A DNA stretch of 64,000 nt. Origin: Nymphalis io (taxonomy: Eukaryota; Arthropoda; Insecta; Lepidoptera; Nymphalidae). This document shows positions 12,465 through 24,609 of this stretch, piece by piece (within the stretch, counting starts at the first letter, position 1; each line of letters opens with the position of its first letter). The position numbers and the translations under genes were made by a program. The stretch is taken from the NCBI RefSeq assembly GCF_905147045.1, contig NC_065908.1, positions 4,092,001 through 4,156,000 on the forward strand, read 5' to 3'. The notes beneath the pieces are model-generated. The model made no database searches, was not told the DNA's origin, and saw only the letters and a list, made by a program, of their open reading frames with translations.

Positions 12465-13185
12465 AGTACTTTTGTCTTTGAATCAGCAACGCGATACAAT
12501 TAAAAAGGCTAATTTAGCTCCTTGCACACCTTCGCTCGCATTTTGACTATTAGAATTCATTTAAAAACAATACTATCTGTTTTTTACGATTTTCTAATCA
12601 TTGTAGATATATTTATTATTACGTACGGAAACGACAATAGTTTAATGGCTCAATTTTTACTATGACATCAGCAATATACTTAATATAAATATATAATATA
12701 CACCTTCAATGTCATAATGAAACATAGAAAAACGCTATGATAAATTTCATTGTTACGATAATAAAGCTAAACAATTTCACACTAGGAAATCATTGATTTA
12801 ACAAAAACGAGATCAAACGTAAACATTATAACCGGTTCACGGTATAACGATTTACTTAACTATTTTACAAGTCAACTCATCTAAAAGAACCAAGCCTATT
12901 TTACGCAACACTCTTGTCCATTGCAAAGACAGTGACTAATTAATTTCCTGCAGATTTTAAGAAAGTGAAAACCACTTTAGCCACACCTCGGTTACGTTCG
13001 CATTGTTTTCAAACGACAATCTCCCGGATCGGATGATATATTATTTAGCAGTGTTTTCCTGAGATTTCACCCGCATTTAATATATTTATGCACCTGTATA
13101 TAATGGAAACAAACAGTACATAGTAAATTTCTAAAATATCAAATATTAAGAAATCATTAGCAATAAAAGTTTGCAATGATTGATG
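12465..13185. other. AT-rich stretch, no gene
   Basis: No recognised repeat or coding sequence. A short run at 12940-13040 is less AT-rich but has no open frame of note. Confidence 0.4.
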
Positions 13186-13188
13186 TAT

Positions 13189-13485
13189 TTTTTTTTTTTT
13201 TTATAGAATAGGAAGGCGGACGAGCATATGGGCCACCTGATGGTAAGTGGTCACCAACGCTCTTAGACATTGGCATTGTAAGAAATGTCAACCATCGCTT
13301 ACATACCCAATGCGCCACCAACCTTGGGAACTAAGATTTTATGTCCCTTGTGCCTGTAATTACACTGGCTCACTCACCCTTCAAACCGGAACACAACAAT
13401 ATCAAGTATTGCTGTTTTGCGGTAGAATATCTGATGAGTGGGTGGTACCTACCCAGACGAGCTTGCACAAAGCCCTACCACCAGT
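13189..13485 (-). repeat. Family B element, full length
   Basis: Reverse orientation: the poly-T run at 13189-13202 is the A-rich tail and CTACCACCAGT at the right is the head. Nearly identical to the copies at 40979-41269 and 62187-62488. A 95-codon frame across it recurs in those copies and is a property of the repeat. No clear TSD. Confidence 0.9.
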
Positions 13486-13589
13486 AAGTATGGGGGAGTT
13501 GTTGTCTTTGGGGGAGGGGTTGTTTGAAAAGTAGCCTATGTTCTTTCTCGGTCAAAATTATTCTTATAACCGTGAAAGTTTAAGAGGTA

Positions 13590-13632
13590 GATAGACTTAC
13601 TTTCGCATTTATAATATGTATTAGTATACATA
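13590..13632 (+). repeat. Tail of a 'CCCGCGGC' interspersed repeat
   Basis: GACTTACTTTCGCATTTATAATATGTATTAGTATA is the typical end of the lepidopteran repeat of which 60009-60195 is a longer copy. The tail resembles RTE-type LINE ends, from memory. Confidence 0.5.
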
Positions 13633-13636
13633 AAGT

Positions 13637-13685
13637 CTATCCATGCGAAACCGAGACTCGCTAAGTCTCGGTTTCGCATGGATAG
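13637..13685. other. Perfect 22-bp inverted repeat with 5-nt loop
   Basis: The left arm (13637-13658, ending ACCGAGACT) is exactly complementary to the right arm (13664-13685, starting AGTCTCGGT). The loop is CGCTA. The arms are GC-richer than their surroundings. The structure begins a few bases after a retroelement tail. It is too short for a normal pre-miRNA. Confidence 0.95.
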
Positions 13686-14216
13686 TGCATAGATATAGAC
13701 ATATTGTCTCGGATTTCTATATAGAACATGTTAGTGAATCATTCAAACTTAGATTACACAAAATACATATTATAGTTTTTGGTATATAAATGCGATTGGT
13801 GAAAACCGAATGTTAAACTAAACAGTAATTTCTAAAATTCACGAAAACATACATAATAGATAACGACTGGAGACTAATATATAAATTATGTAGAGAGTTT
13901 TTACTTTAGGTTATCATTAAGTAAATGCTAATATTGTCGTGGAGCAATAAAGACGCTTCTTTGTACCGATTTAAAAAAAATGTATCCTAATTTTTTTATC
14001 TTTTTGTGCATGTAGAATTTAATCAGTAATTACACGGTTACTAAAATTATAAAAATGTACATTGTATATATGAATCAGTGTAAGCAGTTGTCGACGTACC
14101 CATAAATAAAATGTAAAATATATTATGAAATAAAATTAAGAAATTATTCTATAAGAGGTTATAACTTTAAGAATTTTAGTACTATGTACTAAAAAGAAAT
14201 CAAATTTGGGGAAATT

Positions 14217-14313
14217 GGAATACTACAATAGTAAGTACTGTTGTTTTGCGGTTGCATATCCGAGGAGCGGGTGGTATCCATTCGAGCTTACACAAAGCCC
14301 TACCCTCAAGTAT
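14217..14313 (-). repeat. Family B head fragment
   Basis: AATACTACAATAGTAAGTACTGTTGTTTTGCGG through GAGCGGGTGGTATCC to CACAAAGCCCTACC is the reversed first third of family B. The tail part is absent, unlike simple 5' truncation. Confidence 0.7.
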
Positions 14314-14812
14314 TCACGTGTTCCATAAAATTGTTTTTGATTCGACCTTACAATCTTATGAATCGAACAACTCGGCCGGATTAATAGCCGGCTGAATACG
14401 ACATAGGATACTTTTAATTTGTATTTTAATTTTAACATTAATCAAAGCTACAACCAGTTGATAAATAAAAGTGACGTGTCTTGTAAATTTATTATCGTAA
14501 AAGTTATTTAAATTTCGAACGCAGCTAACAACGGAAACACACCCACATGTGTAGAACTACTTAATAGTCTCTGTATCGCCTACTTTAGATGCTAATTACA
14601 TATATCTGGGCTGTTTCCTACGATCGCTCCTATATCAAGTAGATTGCCAAACAAAATAACTATTCCTTAAGTGTCGATGATTCTATTATAGAAAGTTTTT
14701 ATTATTCATCGACCGGTCCGTCAGCTTTCTGTCGATGGCTATTACAAAACATTATCTTTTTCCCCTTGTATGGATCTTAGATAATCTTAATGGTATTATA
14801 TTATAGTTTGAC

Positions 14813-14985
14813 TAGCTCTTGCCCGCGGCTCCGTTGATATTAGTGCTACCAGTTTAAATGAAATGAGAAAATTAAATAGTCTATCATTTTTTATATTTCG
14901 ATCATTATGTGAGCGTAAGATTACGTCTCGTATATAAAATACTAGTTGAAGATTATATTGATTTAACTTAGCATATATCAAAGGC
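14813..14985 (+). repeat. 'CCCGCGGC' interspersed repeat, 5' part
   Basis: Starts ACTAGCTCTTGCCCGCGGCTCCG, the common head of this lepidopteran repeat, followed by AT-rich sequence that may belong to it. The right boundary is uncertain. Confidence 0.45.
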
Positions 14986-14999
14986 TTTGATACAATTAA

Positions 15000-16055
15000 T
15001 TCACCGTTTTGTGAATATAAGATCCAGCAGATGTCGAAATATTAGGATCGATTCCAGTGATATAATAATAAGAATAATTGGATGTTTTTATAAATAGAAT
15101 GTTACTAGCAGATAGAATGTTATTAGCCTATCGCCGCTAGCAGTGTTACTCCCTTGCGTTTCAGAAAGCTCATAAATTGCTGCTCCTGTGCCAGTTCTAA
15201 TCATGTCGGTTTTATTATGCTTTGACACTAGGCCTATTGTCGAACTCATCCACTAAAAAGAAAAGTACAATGTAATTTACACGTAGGTATTAAGGCTTTC
15301 TTTTTTTGTGCTAGAAATCGTTCTATTTCAATGGATTAGCTTGATACAATGGCTTGCTGACAATCCAATGTAGTGTTGTCTTTATTTAGGCGTAGCCAAT
15401 ATTGTATTGGCTTAGTGGATGAACTCGGCTATTGGCCTCTTGTAAATGTACCACCAAGAGTGAATAAATTGAGTGTGTTTGCACACCCACTTGCGTATAA
15501 TATTTTCTGCACAGATAGCTAGTATTCAAGTTTGACTGCAATAAATTTCTACAGAAGCATATTATTATTTATTATTAGTCGTCCAAACTTTGTAAGGTGA
15601 AAGTTTGCTAAAAATAATCCTGGATCCTAATACAGTTGGTAAAAGTTATATATATAAAAGAATAATTGACTAACTGATATATATGTACACGGGTGCCTTT
15701 TATAGAACGTGTTAACCTTAAACTAACAAAAGAAGGTTTTTAAAAAAATAACCTCTATGGTAGTGATAAAGGGGATGAATGTTTGTATGATAATCCTTCA
15801 TTTTTGGAGAAACAAATTTGGATTGGTCTTTAGCAATTCTGAATTATAACGCTAGCAAAGCCTAGGGTAAAACGCTTGTGTATGTATACAGTAAGAATGT
15901 TTGTAATAGACTGATCTGTATTCAATAGTTTCCACATCAATTGCCTAAATAGTATTCAAAGGTATACCTTATTTGACACCTTATTGAATATCTTAATGCT
16001 AAGAGCATTTAGCAAACTTTTTCAAGTATTCGTCGCAGTAAAGTTAATCAATCTA
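15000..16055. other. No gene recognised
   Basis: The part 15100-15500 is somewhat less AT-rich but has no usable open frame, and I could not assign it to a repeat family. Confidence 0.35.
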
Positions 16056-16057
16056 TC

Positions 16058-16470
16058 TATATATAAAAGTCGTAATACAATCGTGTTTCTTTAAGGCTTA
16101 AGACGATTTTGCTTTCTTATTCATATCGATGTTATGTATATTTCTGAGCACAGAAAATAAAACTATAAGATTAATATAAGCCAAAGTTTATTGATAAGTG
16201 ATATTAGTTTTTTTTATTATGTCGAAATAGAACGACCTAAACGGCCACGGCATGATAGACATGAAATTTACGGAGATATATTATAGGGCGCACAGGTCCA
16301 CTATCTTTTTCATCACCTCATTGTCTGATGAGAGAACAATTAGATACTATCAGAAAGAGAGAGATATATATACATCAGACGCAGAAAAAGCAACTTTATG
16401 TGCTTTTTGATGTTCAAGGCTGTACACAAACCATCAAATAGAGCACATGGATCTCATAATGTCATTTTTT
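16058..16470 (+). mobile_element. Possible Helitron-like non-autonomous element
   Basis: Starts TCTATCTATATATAAAAGTCG, as lepidopteran Helitron-like repeats do, and contains GACCTAAACGGCCACGGCATG and CACCTCATTGTCTGATGAGAG, blocks I recall as repetitive in butterflies. No 3' end with a hairpin and CTAG was found, so the extent is a guess. Confidence 0.35.
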
Positions 16471-16613
16471 TTAAATATAGAAGCATTACATGTATTGATA
16501 GTGGAATTAAAAACTACCACCAGCTTATAAAAGAAAATACCTGACCCTCAGAAGAACCTGATGATTTTAAACCAATTTTCATGTTTTTAATCATGTGTTT
16601 ATCTTTCAAAAAA

Positions 16614-16678
16614 TCCAGCAACATTAGCCCCAAGCCTTCTTGAGAGGAGGTGAGGTCTTAATCTAGCAGTATATAAAC
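16614..16678 (+). repeat. SINE-Lys 3' fragment, degraded
   Basis: CAACATTAGCCCCAAGCCTTCTTGAGAGGAGGTGAGGTCTTAATCTAGCAGTATAT follows the terminal part of SINE-Lys with heavy mutation. Confidence 0.4.
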
Positions 16679-16679
16679 G

Positions 16680-17875
16680 GATACTTACCAACTTAAGTTA
16701 CTATATTTGCTCCAGATTTCCGAGCTGTAAAGATTATTAGTTCGTCTTTCTCATGTAGCATAGTAATCAATTTCTGCTAACACATTTTGGCAAAGTTATT
16801 TAGAAGTTTATATATGTGAACTTAGACACTATTACTTAGGTATTAGGGTTTGTTAAGCAATGTATCTAATGTTGTAGTTCTGTAATGAGGAGCGGTCAGC
16901 CTCATCCATCAGTAGACGCCAATTACAAGAGATCACGCATGTTGTCTGACCGTTGGCATCCCTATTTGCTGATATATATATTTCTTGAGTCAAAAACAAA
17001 TAATGCACGAGCAATATTACAAAAGGTTGAGCGATATCTGATCCGAGGGGGTAATATTAGTCAATTATTGTCGAGACAATTTCATTCTTCGCTTTCGTTT
17101 AAATTCAATACAATACGTTTACTTACAGATCACGCGATAAATCGAATACATAATAACATGCTATGTATTTTTTATAAGTTATAGCGTTTCCTACTAAAAC
17201 GATAATTTGTATTCGCACGCGCCTCTTTTCAATTTGTACATTTAATTTATCTTTGACAAATTAAATATTTCAAATAAATACATACATAAAAATTACAATT
17301 GACAAAATATATATTCTGTTATGTGCCCGTATTGTGTGTCAACATAAAATACTACATTTGTATTATGTTTAAGTCTATCATATTCATAACGTACAAGTTA
17401 TTATAGGTTATTTTCATCATTGAGACAATACACCAGGCGTCGTCGTTTGGAGGCAATGCCAGGGTTTTTATCCTGGCTTTAACTGAGTGGTTTTTTTGTT
17501 ATAAACTACGCACCAGTGTATTTTATTTATGCGGAAGTTTTGTGTGTTTTTTTGAGAATTTAATGTGACTGCAAATTAAGGTACTATCCATCTATCATAA
17601 AGAAGGCTACAATAAATAAAACATAATAACGTAACCAAAGAGTGCTTAATTGTTTTTAAGGTGGATAAAAGTAAAAAAAAAATATTCAATTGCGAAATTT
17701 AAAAGAAACGTTATGGAACAATTCTGTGCTAAATAATATTACAAAAATTACTTTTTAGAAGAGAGCACACCTTGGGAATGAAACGATCGTCTTTAAGCCA
17801 TTTCAAATAAAAAAATATTAATCCTATTATTATATTTAAAATTTGTAGTTATATAATTTTAGATACAAAAAAAAA
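16680..17875. other. No gene recognised
   Basis: A 99-codon frame at 16885-17184 is the longest here outside family B copies. It has no motif I recognise and its end is AT-driven, so I do not call it a gene. Confidence 0.4.
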
Positions 17876-17877
17876 AG

Positions 17878-18020
17878 AAATCCCGCTGAGTTATTTTCGC
17901 TGGTTCATCTCAGGTCTGAGGCTTTTATTTCCAAACTGATGGTGGTTTTTTGACAATCAATAAGCAAGTATAACGCTTCTATATAATAATAGATTTTTTT
18001 AATTTAACTTTGAATTATAT
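17878..18020 (+). repeat. Non-LTR retrotransposon 3' tail
   Basis: TCCCGCTGAGTTATTTTCGCTGG, TCATCTCAGGTCTGAGGC, TTTATTTCCAAACTGATGG, TTGACAATCAATAAGCAAGT and AACGCTTCTATAT. Shares blocks in the same order with 59494-59606 and 5812-5880. LINE identity is recalled, not proven. Confidence 0.6.
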
Positions 18021-18321
18021 TGTTAACAAAGTTTTTTTTTAATAAAGTAAAATACTTGTTTTAGAGAACAACATTTTGTTTGTATACTTTTTATACTTAT
18101 AAAAATATGGATTATATCTTTGCTTTCGTTTAATAATATCCTTTAAGCTTTTATAATCTGCTAGTTTAAGTTTATTTTAGATTTTATTGTTTTATAATCT
18201 ATTATTGCCAGTTCATTATTATATTAATTCCATAAATTTACACCTTTTTTAGTCTAGCGCTGTAGACACTCACACAAGACACTGTCTAGCTATATTTCTG
18301 TTTAAAGTGTTAGTAAAGTAA

Positions 18322-18356
18322 CGGCCTATAGGTGTCCCACTGCTGGGCACATTGAC
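18322..18356 (-). repeat. SINE-Lys 3'-terminal scrap
   Basis: GGCCTATAGGTGTCCCACTGCTGGGC is the reversed last part of the family; nothing else of the copy remains. Confidence 0.5.
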
Positions 18357-18359
18357 TGA

Positions 18360-19300
18360 GATTAAAATTATCTTTTATTACGAATACTAACCAATATAAA
18401 AAATATAATCTTCTTTTTGTAATATTAAGTTTTATTTGCTTTTATCTATATAGTTTTAAATATAATTTGATAAATCATTTTTCAAATTACGTTTAAATCC
18501 TAATAACTTTTGATAGCTGTTATTACAAAATACTAAAGTGACATTTAATATAATTTAACACAGTAGCAGATGATGGCAACACTGAGACGGACACACATAG
18601 CAATACAATATAATATTTATTGTAATATGATACGGTCTATTCTGGAACGACCCGACGTATTGACCCCCGATCATTATCACCCATTCTAACATTTACGCAC
18701 TCAAAACCCGCATAATTAATCACTTTATACGCATTGGATTTGATATCAATAGCGCAGTATATCTTGTAGGCCTTAAAGCAGTCGCCAAACAAGATTACAA
18801 TTGAGATAAAATTCGACCAGAGTACAAGAGATGACATTTAACCTTTGTACCACGGTTGTATTCATGGGAACAGCGGAAAGCGTGAGTCAATGAGAACTTT
18901 AATACACATACGTATATCAAGTCTTGCTGCTACAGCACAGCTTTGGCGGTTGTACTAATAAACGAAGATTAGTCGGTGAATATATAGTAATTCTCTCGTT
19001 TTGTCGCTGCTTAAATATGATAATAATGTCCTTATGACTGATATCTGGTAAAATTGCATAGAACACGTTAAAGCGCATTATCGTACGCGTAAAAACCGAC
19101 GACACAGTTTTTCCGGCACATATGTACACATATACTGCCTAATTTGCAAACTTTTTTTTGAAAGGAAATCCCGTGTGCTTGAACTTAAGAATATATAATT
19201 TCGTATGGTTTTAGCTAGTAAATTGTGATGTATTTTTCTGAAAAGTCTAGAAATAAGCTTGTACATAAGCGTGTTATATATAGTAAAAGTTATTTATGTT
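18360..19300. other. No gene recognised
   Basis: Three overlapping reverse frames of 62-70 codons lie at 18637-19266, in sequence slightly richer in GC than average. None shows a recognisable motif, and their overlap in different frames argues against coding. Confidence 0.4.
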
Positions 19301-19304
19301 TACT

Positions 19305-19588
19305 CGGTGTTGGGGTTTTGTGTAAGCCCGTCTGGTACTCATCGGATACTCTACCGCTAAACAGCAATACTAATTATTGTTGCATTCCGGTTTTAACGGT
19401 GAGTGAACCAGTGTAACTGCAGACATAGGGGATATTCATTTCCAAGGTTAGCGATCTAAGGAATGGTTAATATTTCTTACATTACCAATGTCTTTGGGCG
19501 GTGGTGATCACGTAACATTAGGTGAATCTTATGCCCATCCGTATACCTGATCACTAATTGATCGGCTAACTTGCCTTCTCCTATTATA
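19305..19588 (+). repeat. Family B element, diverged
   Basis: GTTGGGGTTTTGTGTAAGCCCGTCTGG, ATACTCTACCGCTAAACAGCAATACTAA, GTGAGTGAACCAGTGTAACTGCAG and TTTCTTACATTACCAATGTCTTTGGGCGGTGGTGA run in family order. The tail is CCTATTATAATATAAAATAAT. Confidence 0.75.
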
Positions 19589-19589
19589 A

Positions 19590-19654
19590 TATAAAATAAT
19601 AAATATATTTGAATAAAATATATTTGAATATTATAAAATAATAAATATATTTGA
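19590..19654. repeat. 23-bp direct duplication
   Basis: TATAAAATAATAAATATATTTGA occurs exactly at 19590-19612 and 19632-19654, at the tail of a family B copy and just before a SINE-Lys. Likely slippage or a local duplication. Confidence 0.85.
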
Positions 19655-19676
19655 CTGAATGTGTTACAAATTTAAC

Positions 19677-19982
19677 AGTAACAGTAACAGCCTATTAATG
19701 TCCCACTGCTGGGCTAAGGCCTCCTCTCCATTTTGAGGTGAAGGTTTGGAGCTTATTCCACCACGCTGCTCCAATGCGGGTCGGTAGAATACACATGTGG
19801 CATAATTTCAATGAAATTAAACACATGCAGGTTTCCTCACGATGTTTTCCTTTACCGTCAAGCACGAGATGAATTATAATCACAAATTAAGCGCTTGAAA
19901 TTTCAGTGGTGCTTGCCCGGGTTTGAACCTACGATCGTCAGTTAAGATTCACGCGTTCTAACCACTAGGCCATCTCAGCTTT
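19677..19982 (-). repeat. SINE-Lys copy, full length with 13-bp TSD
   Basis: Complete reversed copy: CAGCCTATTAATGTCCCACTGCTGGGCTAAGGC at the left, head with GGGTTTGAACCTACGATCG and GGCCATCTCAGCTT at the right. TTACAAATTTAAC flanks it exactly (19664-19676 and 19983-19995), the signature of target-primed reverse transcription. Low divergence indicates a fairly recent insertion. Confidence 0.95.
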
Positions 19983-19999
19983 TTACAAATTTAACGATA

Positions 20000-22210
20000 C
20001 GATATTGTGTACAAAACTATCAGACATAACATAAATCTTTTCCTTTTCTATATTCAAAAGGATGTATGAAATTAATTTCAAAAAAACTTTTTTTTTTAAT
20101 TTCGAAATCTATACATAACACTATGTCCGCACCATATACACGGACGAAGATACAGCGGAATCGAAGTCGGCTCTTGTGGACACGGGGTTTCTGATATATT
20201 ACAAGTATCATTTCATTAATGTACATGCAACCTAATGTCTATTTATATCTAATGTGATACACGAAAATAGGCTTAATTTTTGAAGCGTAAAGTCGTTATT
20301 CCTATGCCTACTTTATATTCATAGCATATATGTCAGTTGTACGGTAAAGATGCGTGAGAAAAAAATATTTTTATCGAAAAAAACTAAGTGTCCCATAGTT
20401 AAGTGATTTAAGGGGATACCGTAATCATTATTTTTGCGTAATCGATGCATTAAATATTAATGAGGTAAAAAGGTATTCGATGGAATGATTGATTTATTCG
20501 GGTTTACCTTTTATTGTAGTTAAGGTAATCAATTTTATTATTGCATCTAAGCTTTCTTGTATATGTGTTTATAAATAAATGTTATTGATTATAAATCTGT
20601 AATCTCACGCTTAGTTTTTATTGACTTATAAATAATTAATGGTTATCCACACACCTGTTTTTATTATCAAACGTTTTTACCCGAGAGATTTATTCTACTC
20701 AACGTTATGACCTTTGACCATGGTGGATTCATAATCATTGATCAAAATTTTTTACTAATATTAACTATAAATCGCTATGTTAATCGTTTTCAAAAACCAC
20801 TCATTTATGAATCGTCTTACAGTACATTCCCCCTCTATAACACAAACAATTGAAGGCATTACTCAAAGAAGGTGATCTGTCAACGGCTTAATGGCATCGA
20901 AACAATTTCTCAACAAAAAAGAAGGAAATACACGTCCCTACACGGCACTACCGCTTCCGCGGGACAACAAAAAAAAGCAACAAAACTGTGAAGAAAATCG
21001 TGTACCAACTTTTGGTTCCTGTACCCTGCAAAAGTCGTCTCAAAGCTAATTAAACCGTGTTGCTTAGCCATAAAGTTGGTTATAGCTCGACATCGTCATG
21101 GTTGTTAGGGTAAATGTATCCATAGAGGAAACCATTATTTCCGAGGGGTTATATTCGAGGCATTTGTATCGTGTATTTGAAGAAGTTCGACAGTTTGTTT
21201 TCGAGTGCATTTCGTCATTAATCAATGTTTTGTTCGTTTCGCTTCAGTTTTATATTTTGTTTTACCTGTTTTCCCCGGAGGACTTTTCACTTTGACAGTT
21301 CGCTTGTAATTGATTGTTCGCGATATTTTCGCACTGATATAAGCTATATTTTGAAATGCCAATATTTTATTTCTAGTTAGAAAAAAATACAAAAAATATA
21401 AGTCCTTTATTGATGTAGACTTGTAAAAGAAAACACTCGTAAACCAATCAAGATACGTCACAAATGATGTTTAGTTCTTACTTTGATGTTCCTAGTGGGT
21501 AAGGTTCGTAGTGATTTTTTCCCAATATTTTTTAAAATTCAACGGTAAGTATTTTGTTTAAATATAAGCCACTAAGGTTTCAATTCAATCATGACATTTG
21601 TATTTAAGAAACCGAATACACACTTATTGATAGTATAATTATTTATAAAATATTCAATTAATTTATAAAAATAATACAACTTTGATTTTTACAATAGCTG
21701 ATGATGGAAATTTTGTTCATATATTTTTAGTAGAAATAATTTCTTAAATAAATACAAATATTTTAAAAAACCTTTACAATTTAGTAAGACCTAGGTTCAA
21801 TAATGAATAAGACATGGAAAGATCCCACCCAGGTTATTACAACATGGACACGACTCTTTGAGCTGAAAGCCGGCTGGTATTGAGAGATTTTCTATATCCG
21901 CCCGCTTTCCTTTATGCTACGTGCAATTTTATCCGCACTGCCGTTATGAACTTGCTATATTCGACTTAATATGGATGAGATGTTATAAGAAATAATAATG
22001 TACTATGATAATTCTTACATATCAGAATGCAGTCTTGACTTTTCTATTATTACAATTGGTAGTGTTATTTTTTTTTAACACAAATTAAAAATATCATAAA
22101 TAGTTTCTTGCCAATTGTTTTGAATAAATATCTCGTTAATGTCTCATTGGTAGCCGTTGCAGAATTTATAATGTCATCGATAAAAGGTGATAATGCCCTC
22201 GTCACCGATT
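20000..22210. other. Mostly unique sequence, no gene
   Basis: No repeat family recognised over 2.2 kb. The block 20830-21130 is less AT-rich and includes CTACCGCTTCCGCGGGACAAC. It has no long frame and could be regulatory or simply non-repetitive DNA. Confidence 0.4.
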
Positions 22211-22214
22211 TCGC

Positions 22215-22490
22215 TCACGGCGGCTTATCTGAATGGATATGCGCAAGACATATTATAGTGCACAAGTATATACGCAAACACAGCTGCACTCTTATTCCCT
22301 CACTCTCATAATCCAATGGGGCAGCAAATCCGACACGACTGGAAAGAGTTCAGGTGCAGGACCAACGGCTTTACGTGCTTGCCGAGGCAGCTACTGATCA
22401 TTTTTTAACATAAGAACCCAACAACTTTTTATTGGTCCAATTTGGGGTTTTGACATTGGGATCTGTGGTCATATTCAGCCACTAGTCAAT
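22215..22490 (-). repeat. SINE-Cys copy
   Basis: GACATATTATAGTGCACAAGT, TTATTCCCTCACTCTCATAATCC, GACACGACTGGAAAGAGTTCAGG and GGACCAACGGCTTTACGTGC are in family order. The tRNA-like head at the right is worn (GGGATCTGTGGTCATATTCAGCCACTAG). Confidence 0.8.
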
Positions 22491-22880
22491 TATCATCGAT
22501 AAATAAAAAACTATTATCATAAAATAAAACTTCATTTTATATGAAGAGTACATCCATACAATATTATCTTCTGATCGGACATCATTTTCTTGGCTGCTTT
22601 AAGAAAATGCAGCTGACAGAGTCTCTGTGTAACTTCATCTATTAATATTTTTATTAATATTAAGGGATATAGCCCGTTTCGGTTCTTTGATAGCTCGAAG
22701 GCCTGTCAGCCAATTACTGAGATGATCTTAGGGAGCTTCGTTGAAATTTAATCAACATCTCCTGAAATGTATACGTCTTGGTAGATATTCTTAGTAAGGT
22801 TAGGTGTTCCGGCGGATATAATACTGTGAAAGGTTTGTTGGAGTTTTTAAAATAGTAAATGTATGGTAGCTAATCATTAT

Positions 22881-23002
22881 CAGCCTTAATTACAAACGTT
22901 GCTTAGCAACTGTTTATTTATATATTTATCTCTTTCTGATATTTGTCACTGGACGTTCTAGAATAACTAATTAACTGCTAACAATGTCTATAAGTTAGGC
23001 CG
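22881..23002. mobile_element. Short MITE with terminal inverted repeats
   Basis: The left end CAGCCTTAATTACAAACGTTG and the right end, read in reverse as CGGCCTAACTTATAGACATTG, form imperfect terminal inverted repeats of about 30 bp around a core of about 60 bp. The left terminus resembles that of 7290-7460. The target duplication is unclear, so the superfamily is unassigned. Confidence 0.6.
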
Positions 23003-23292
23003 TAAGCGCTCTGAAACAAATGTGTTGGATCACAGCTCCAACTCAAAACGGCTCGAAAACATTCTTGATTACTATTCCAAAACAATTAAAAAAAAACAAA
23101 ATAGTCACTAATATAATGCTCGGGGATTCCTTACATCATCAGAAAGTTATATGTAACATTGATAATATATAAAATTATAGCACATACAGGAATCGCATCA
23201 AAATAGAATCACCTTAAGTCGTTTTTTTATATATTTCACAAGTATTACGAATCACAATATTGACGAACTCAAATCAACTGAAATCGAATAAG

Positions 23293-23455
23293 TTATTATT
23301 TAAGTAGGCTTATTTATTGAATTAAATAATGTAATGTAACTAATATATTTAATTAAATGTAAAGCTACTTCCGGTTCGGAATGTAGATTCTACTAGAAAC
23401 TCAGTGGTTACTCTTTTTCATCACTTTAATTACAGTCAATTAAATACAATTAAAA
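23293..23455 (+). repeat. LINE 3' end (CR1/Zenon-like?)
   Basis: TATTTAAGTAGGCTTATTTA upstream of AAAGCTACTTCCGGTTCGGAATGTAGATTCTA, then AGAAACTCAGTGGTTACTCTTTTTCA. The same blocks recur at 33715-33862. From memory this is the 3' end of a lepidopteran CR1-type LINE; the clade is tentative. Confidence 0.6.
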
Positions 23456-23862
23456 AGCATATCCTGTTTGGGAATCAATAAATACTAACTTCACGCTTAT
23501 TTTATTATTTATATAATTTCGTGTTGTCAAATAAACCTTATTTATGAAAGGTTTTTGACATTAGACTTAAATGTATTAATAAGCAAAGCTAAAAATAACT
23601 TAAATCTTAACTTAGCAGAAGACGTAATATAGCACACATATGTGCGCCATACATAAGCACCATATAATTTCTTATTCTCATAATATGATAAAATGAACGA
23701 TAATTTAAAATCAGCAGAGAGAAATAGAGATCAGTGCTTTTATAGTTAGCGGATTTTCTATCCGGGATCTGTACGCAAAAACTATGGATATGATGCTCTA
23801 TAAGATACACACAAGACTAAAAATTTCAACAAACCTTTATTTATATATATATATATTTTATT

Positions 23863-24065
23863 TAAACGATTTGATACGTGTTCCCCTCCTCTTACAACCC
23901 GGGTTCCTTCAAACGAGGCGTGAAGAGGCATCTTGCGGGCCGGCAAGGCGGGGACGGCTAGTACAGAACATTCTTCCCGACTGTACTGGCCGTCGTCGCG
24001 TTTGGACTCTACTACCACTTACCACCAGGTAGAGTAGAGTCATTTGCCATCCCGGCGCAAATAAA
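23863..24065 (+). pseudogene. Non-LTR retrotransposon: reverse-transcriptase C-terminus
   Basis: From 23875 the frame reads YVFPSSYNPGSFKRGVKRHL, then AGRQGGDG and a stop at 23959-23961. The VFP..YN...FK..V.RHL pattern is that of the last residues of LINE reverse-transcriptase ORFs. After the stop comes a GC-rich 3' tail ending CATCCCGGCGCAAATAAAAAAAATAATAAT, a typical A-rich LINE terminus. 5'-truncated, so not functional. Differs from the LINE ends at 52545 and 49701. Confidence 0.65.
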
Positions 24066-24349
24066 AAAAATAATAATAATTACGTCCCCTGTAACATCAT
24101 ACGAAACTCTAAATAAGCTTATTATTTTTATGACATTTTATTGAAATAAATTGGATAGAAATCCCTCATTAGCAAACGATCTCGGTTAGCCCCGATCGCG
24201 TTAAATATCCAGAGAGTAATAAATTGACAGAAATGGCCCCTTCATGCCATTGAATATGATACTATGACATGCGCTTGATATTATTTTAAAAAAGATGCAA
24301 TCGAATTTCTAGTTACACTTATTTTTGTATTAGATTTTTTTAATGTTAT

Positions 24350-24600
24350 GGTTTTTTAACCGACTTCAAAATAAGGATGAGCTTCTATCTTTTGGTTGTT
24401 TGTTACGTCAGAACTCCATAATTTGAATAATCCGATTCATATTATTGTTTTTCTGTTTGAGAGTGTATACTTTCTTTATGTTCCATTTAAGTTTGAAGAT
24501 AAAACACCACCTCTAAGGGAGAACAAATGGGGAATGAAAATTTTTATGGGCTCATATTTGATGTCAATTTTGACTTTTAAACAGATAATTGTATTGTATT
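24350..24600 (+). repeat. 'AACCGACTTCAAAA' repeat fragment
   Basis: Starts TTTTTAACCGACTTCAAAATAAGGATGAG, continues TTACGTCAGAACTCCATAATTTG and TTTCTGTTTGAGAGTGTATACTTTC. This opening is common in insect interspersed repeats. The class is uncertain. Confidence 0.45.
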
Positions 24601-24609
24601 TTTTTTAAT

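Noticed and set aside
13247..13534. Open frame of 95 codons that recurs in similar form at 41093, 46758 and 62250
   Set aside because: All four lie inside full-length family B copies and end at each copy's own flank. The shared peptide is the translation of the repeat, not a protein family.
16885..17184. 99-codon forward frame
   Set aside because: No recognisable motif, and its second half follows AT-rich composition. Frames of this size are expected by chance across six frames of 64 kb.
17127..17193. Reverse-strand splice-site pair around 67 AT-rich bases with one open frame
   Set aside because: The acceptor tract is short, the composition is AT-rich and the frame is not clearly protein-like; expected by chance in a window of this size.
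22261..22311. Open frame ending across 22108-22311
   Set aside because: The last third is SINE-Cys sequence and the rest shows no motif.
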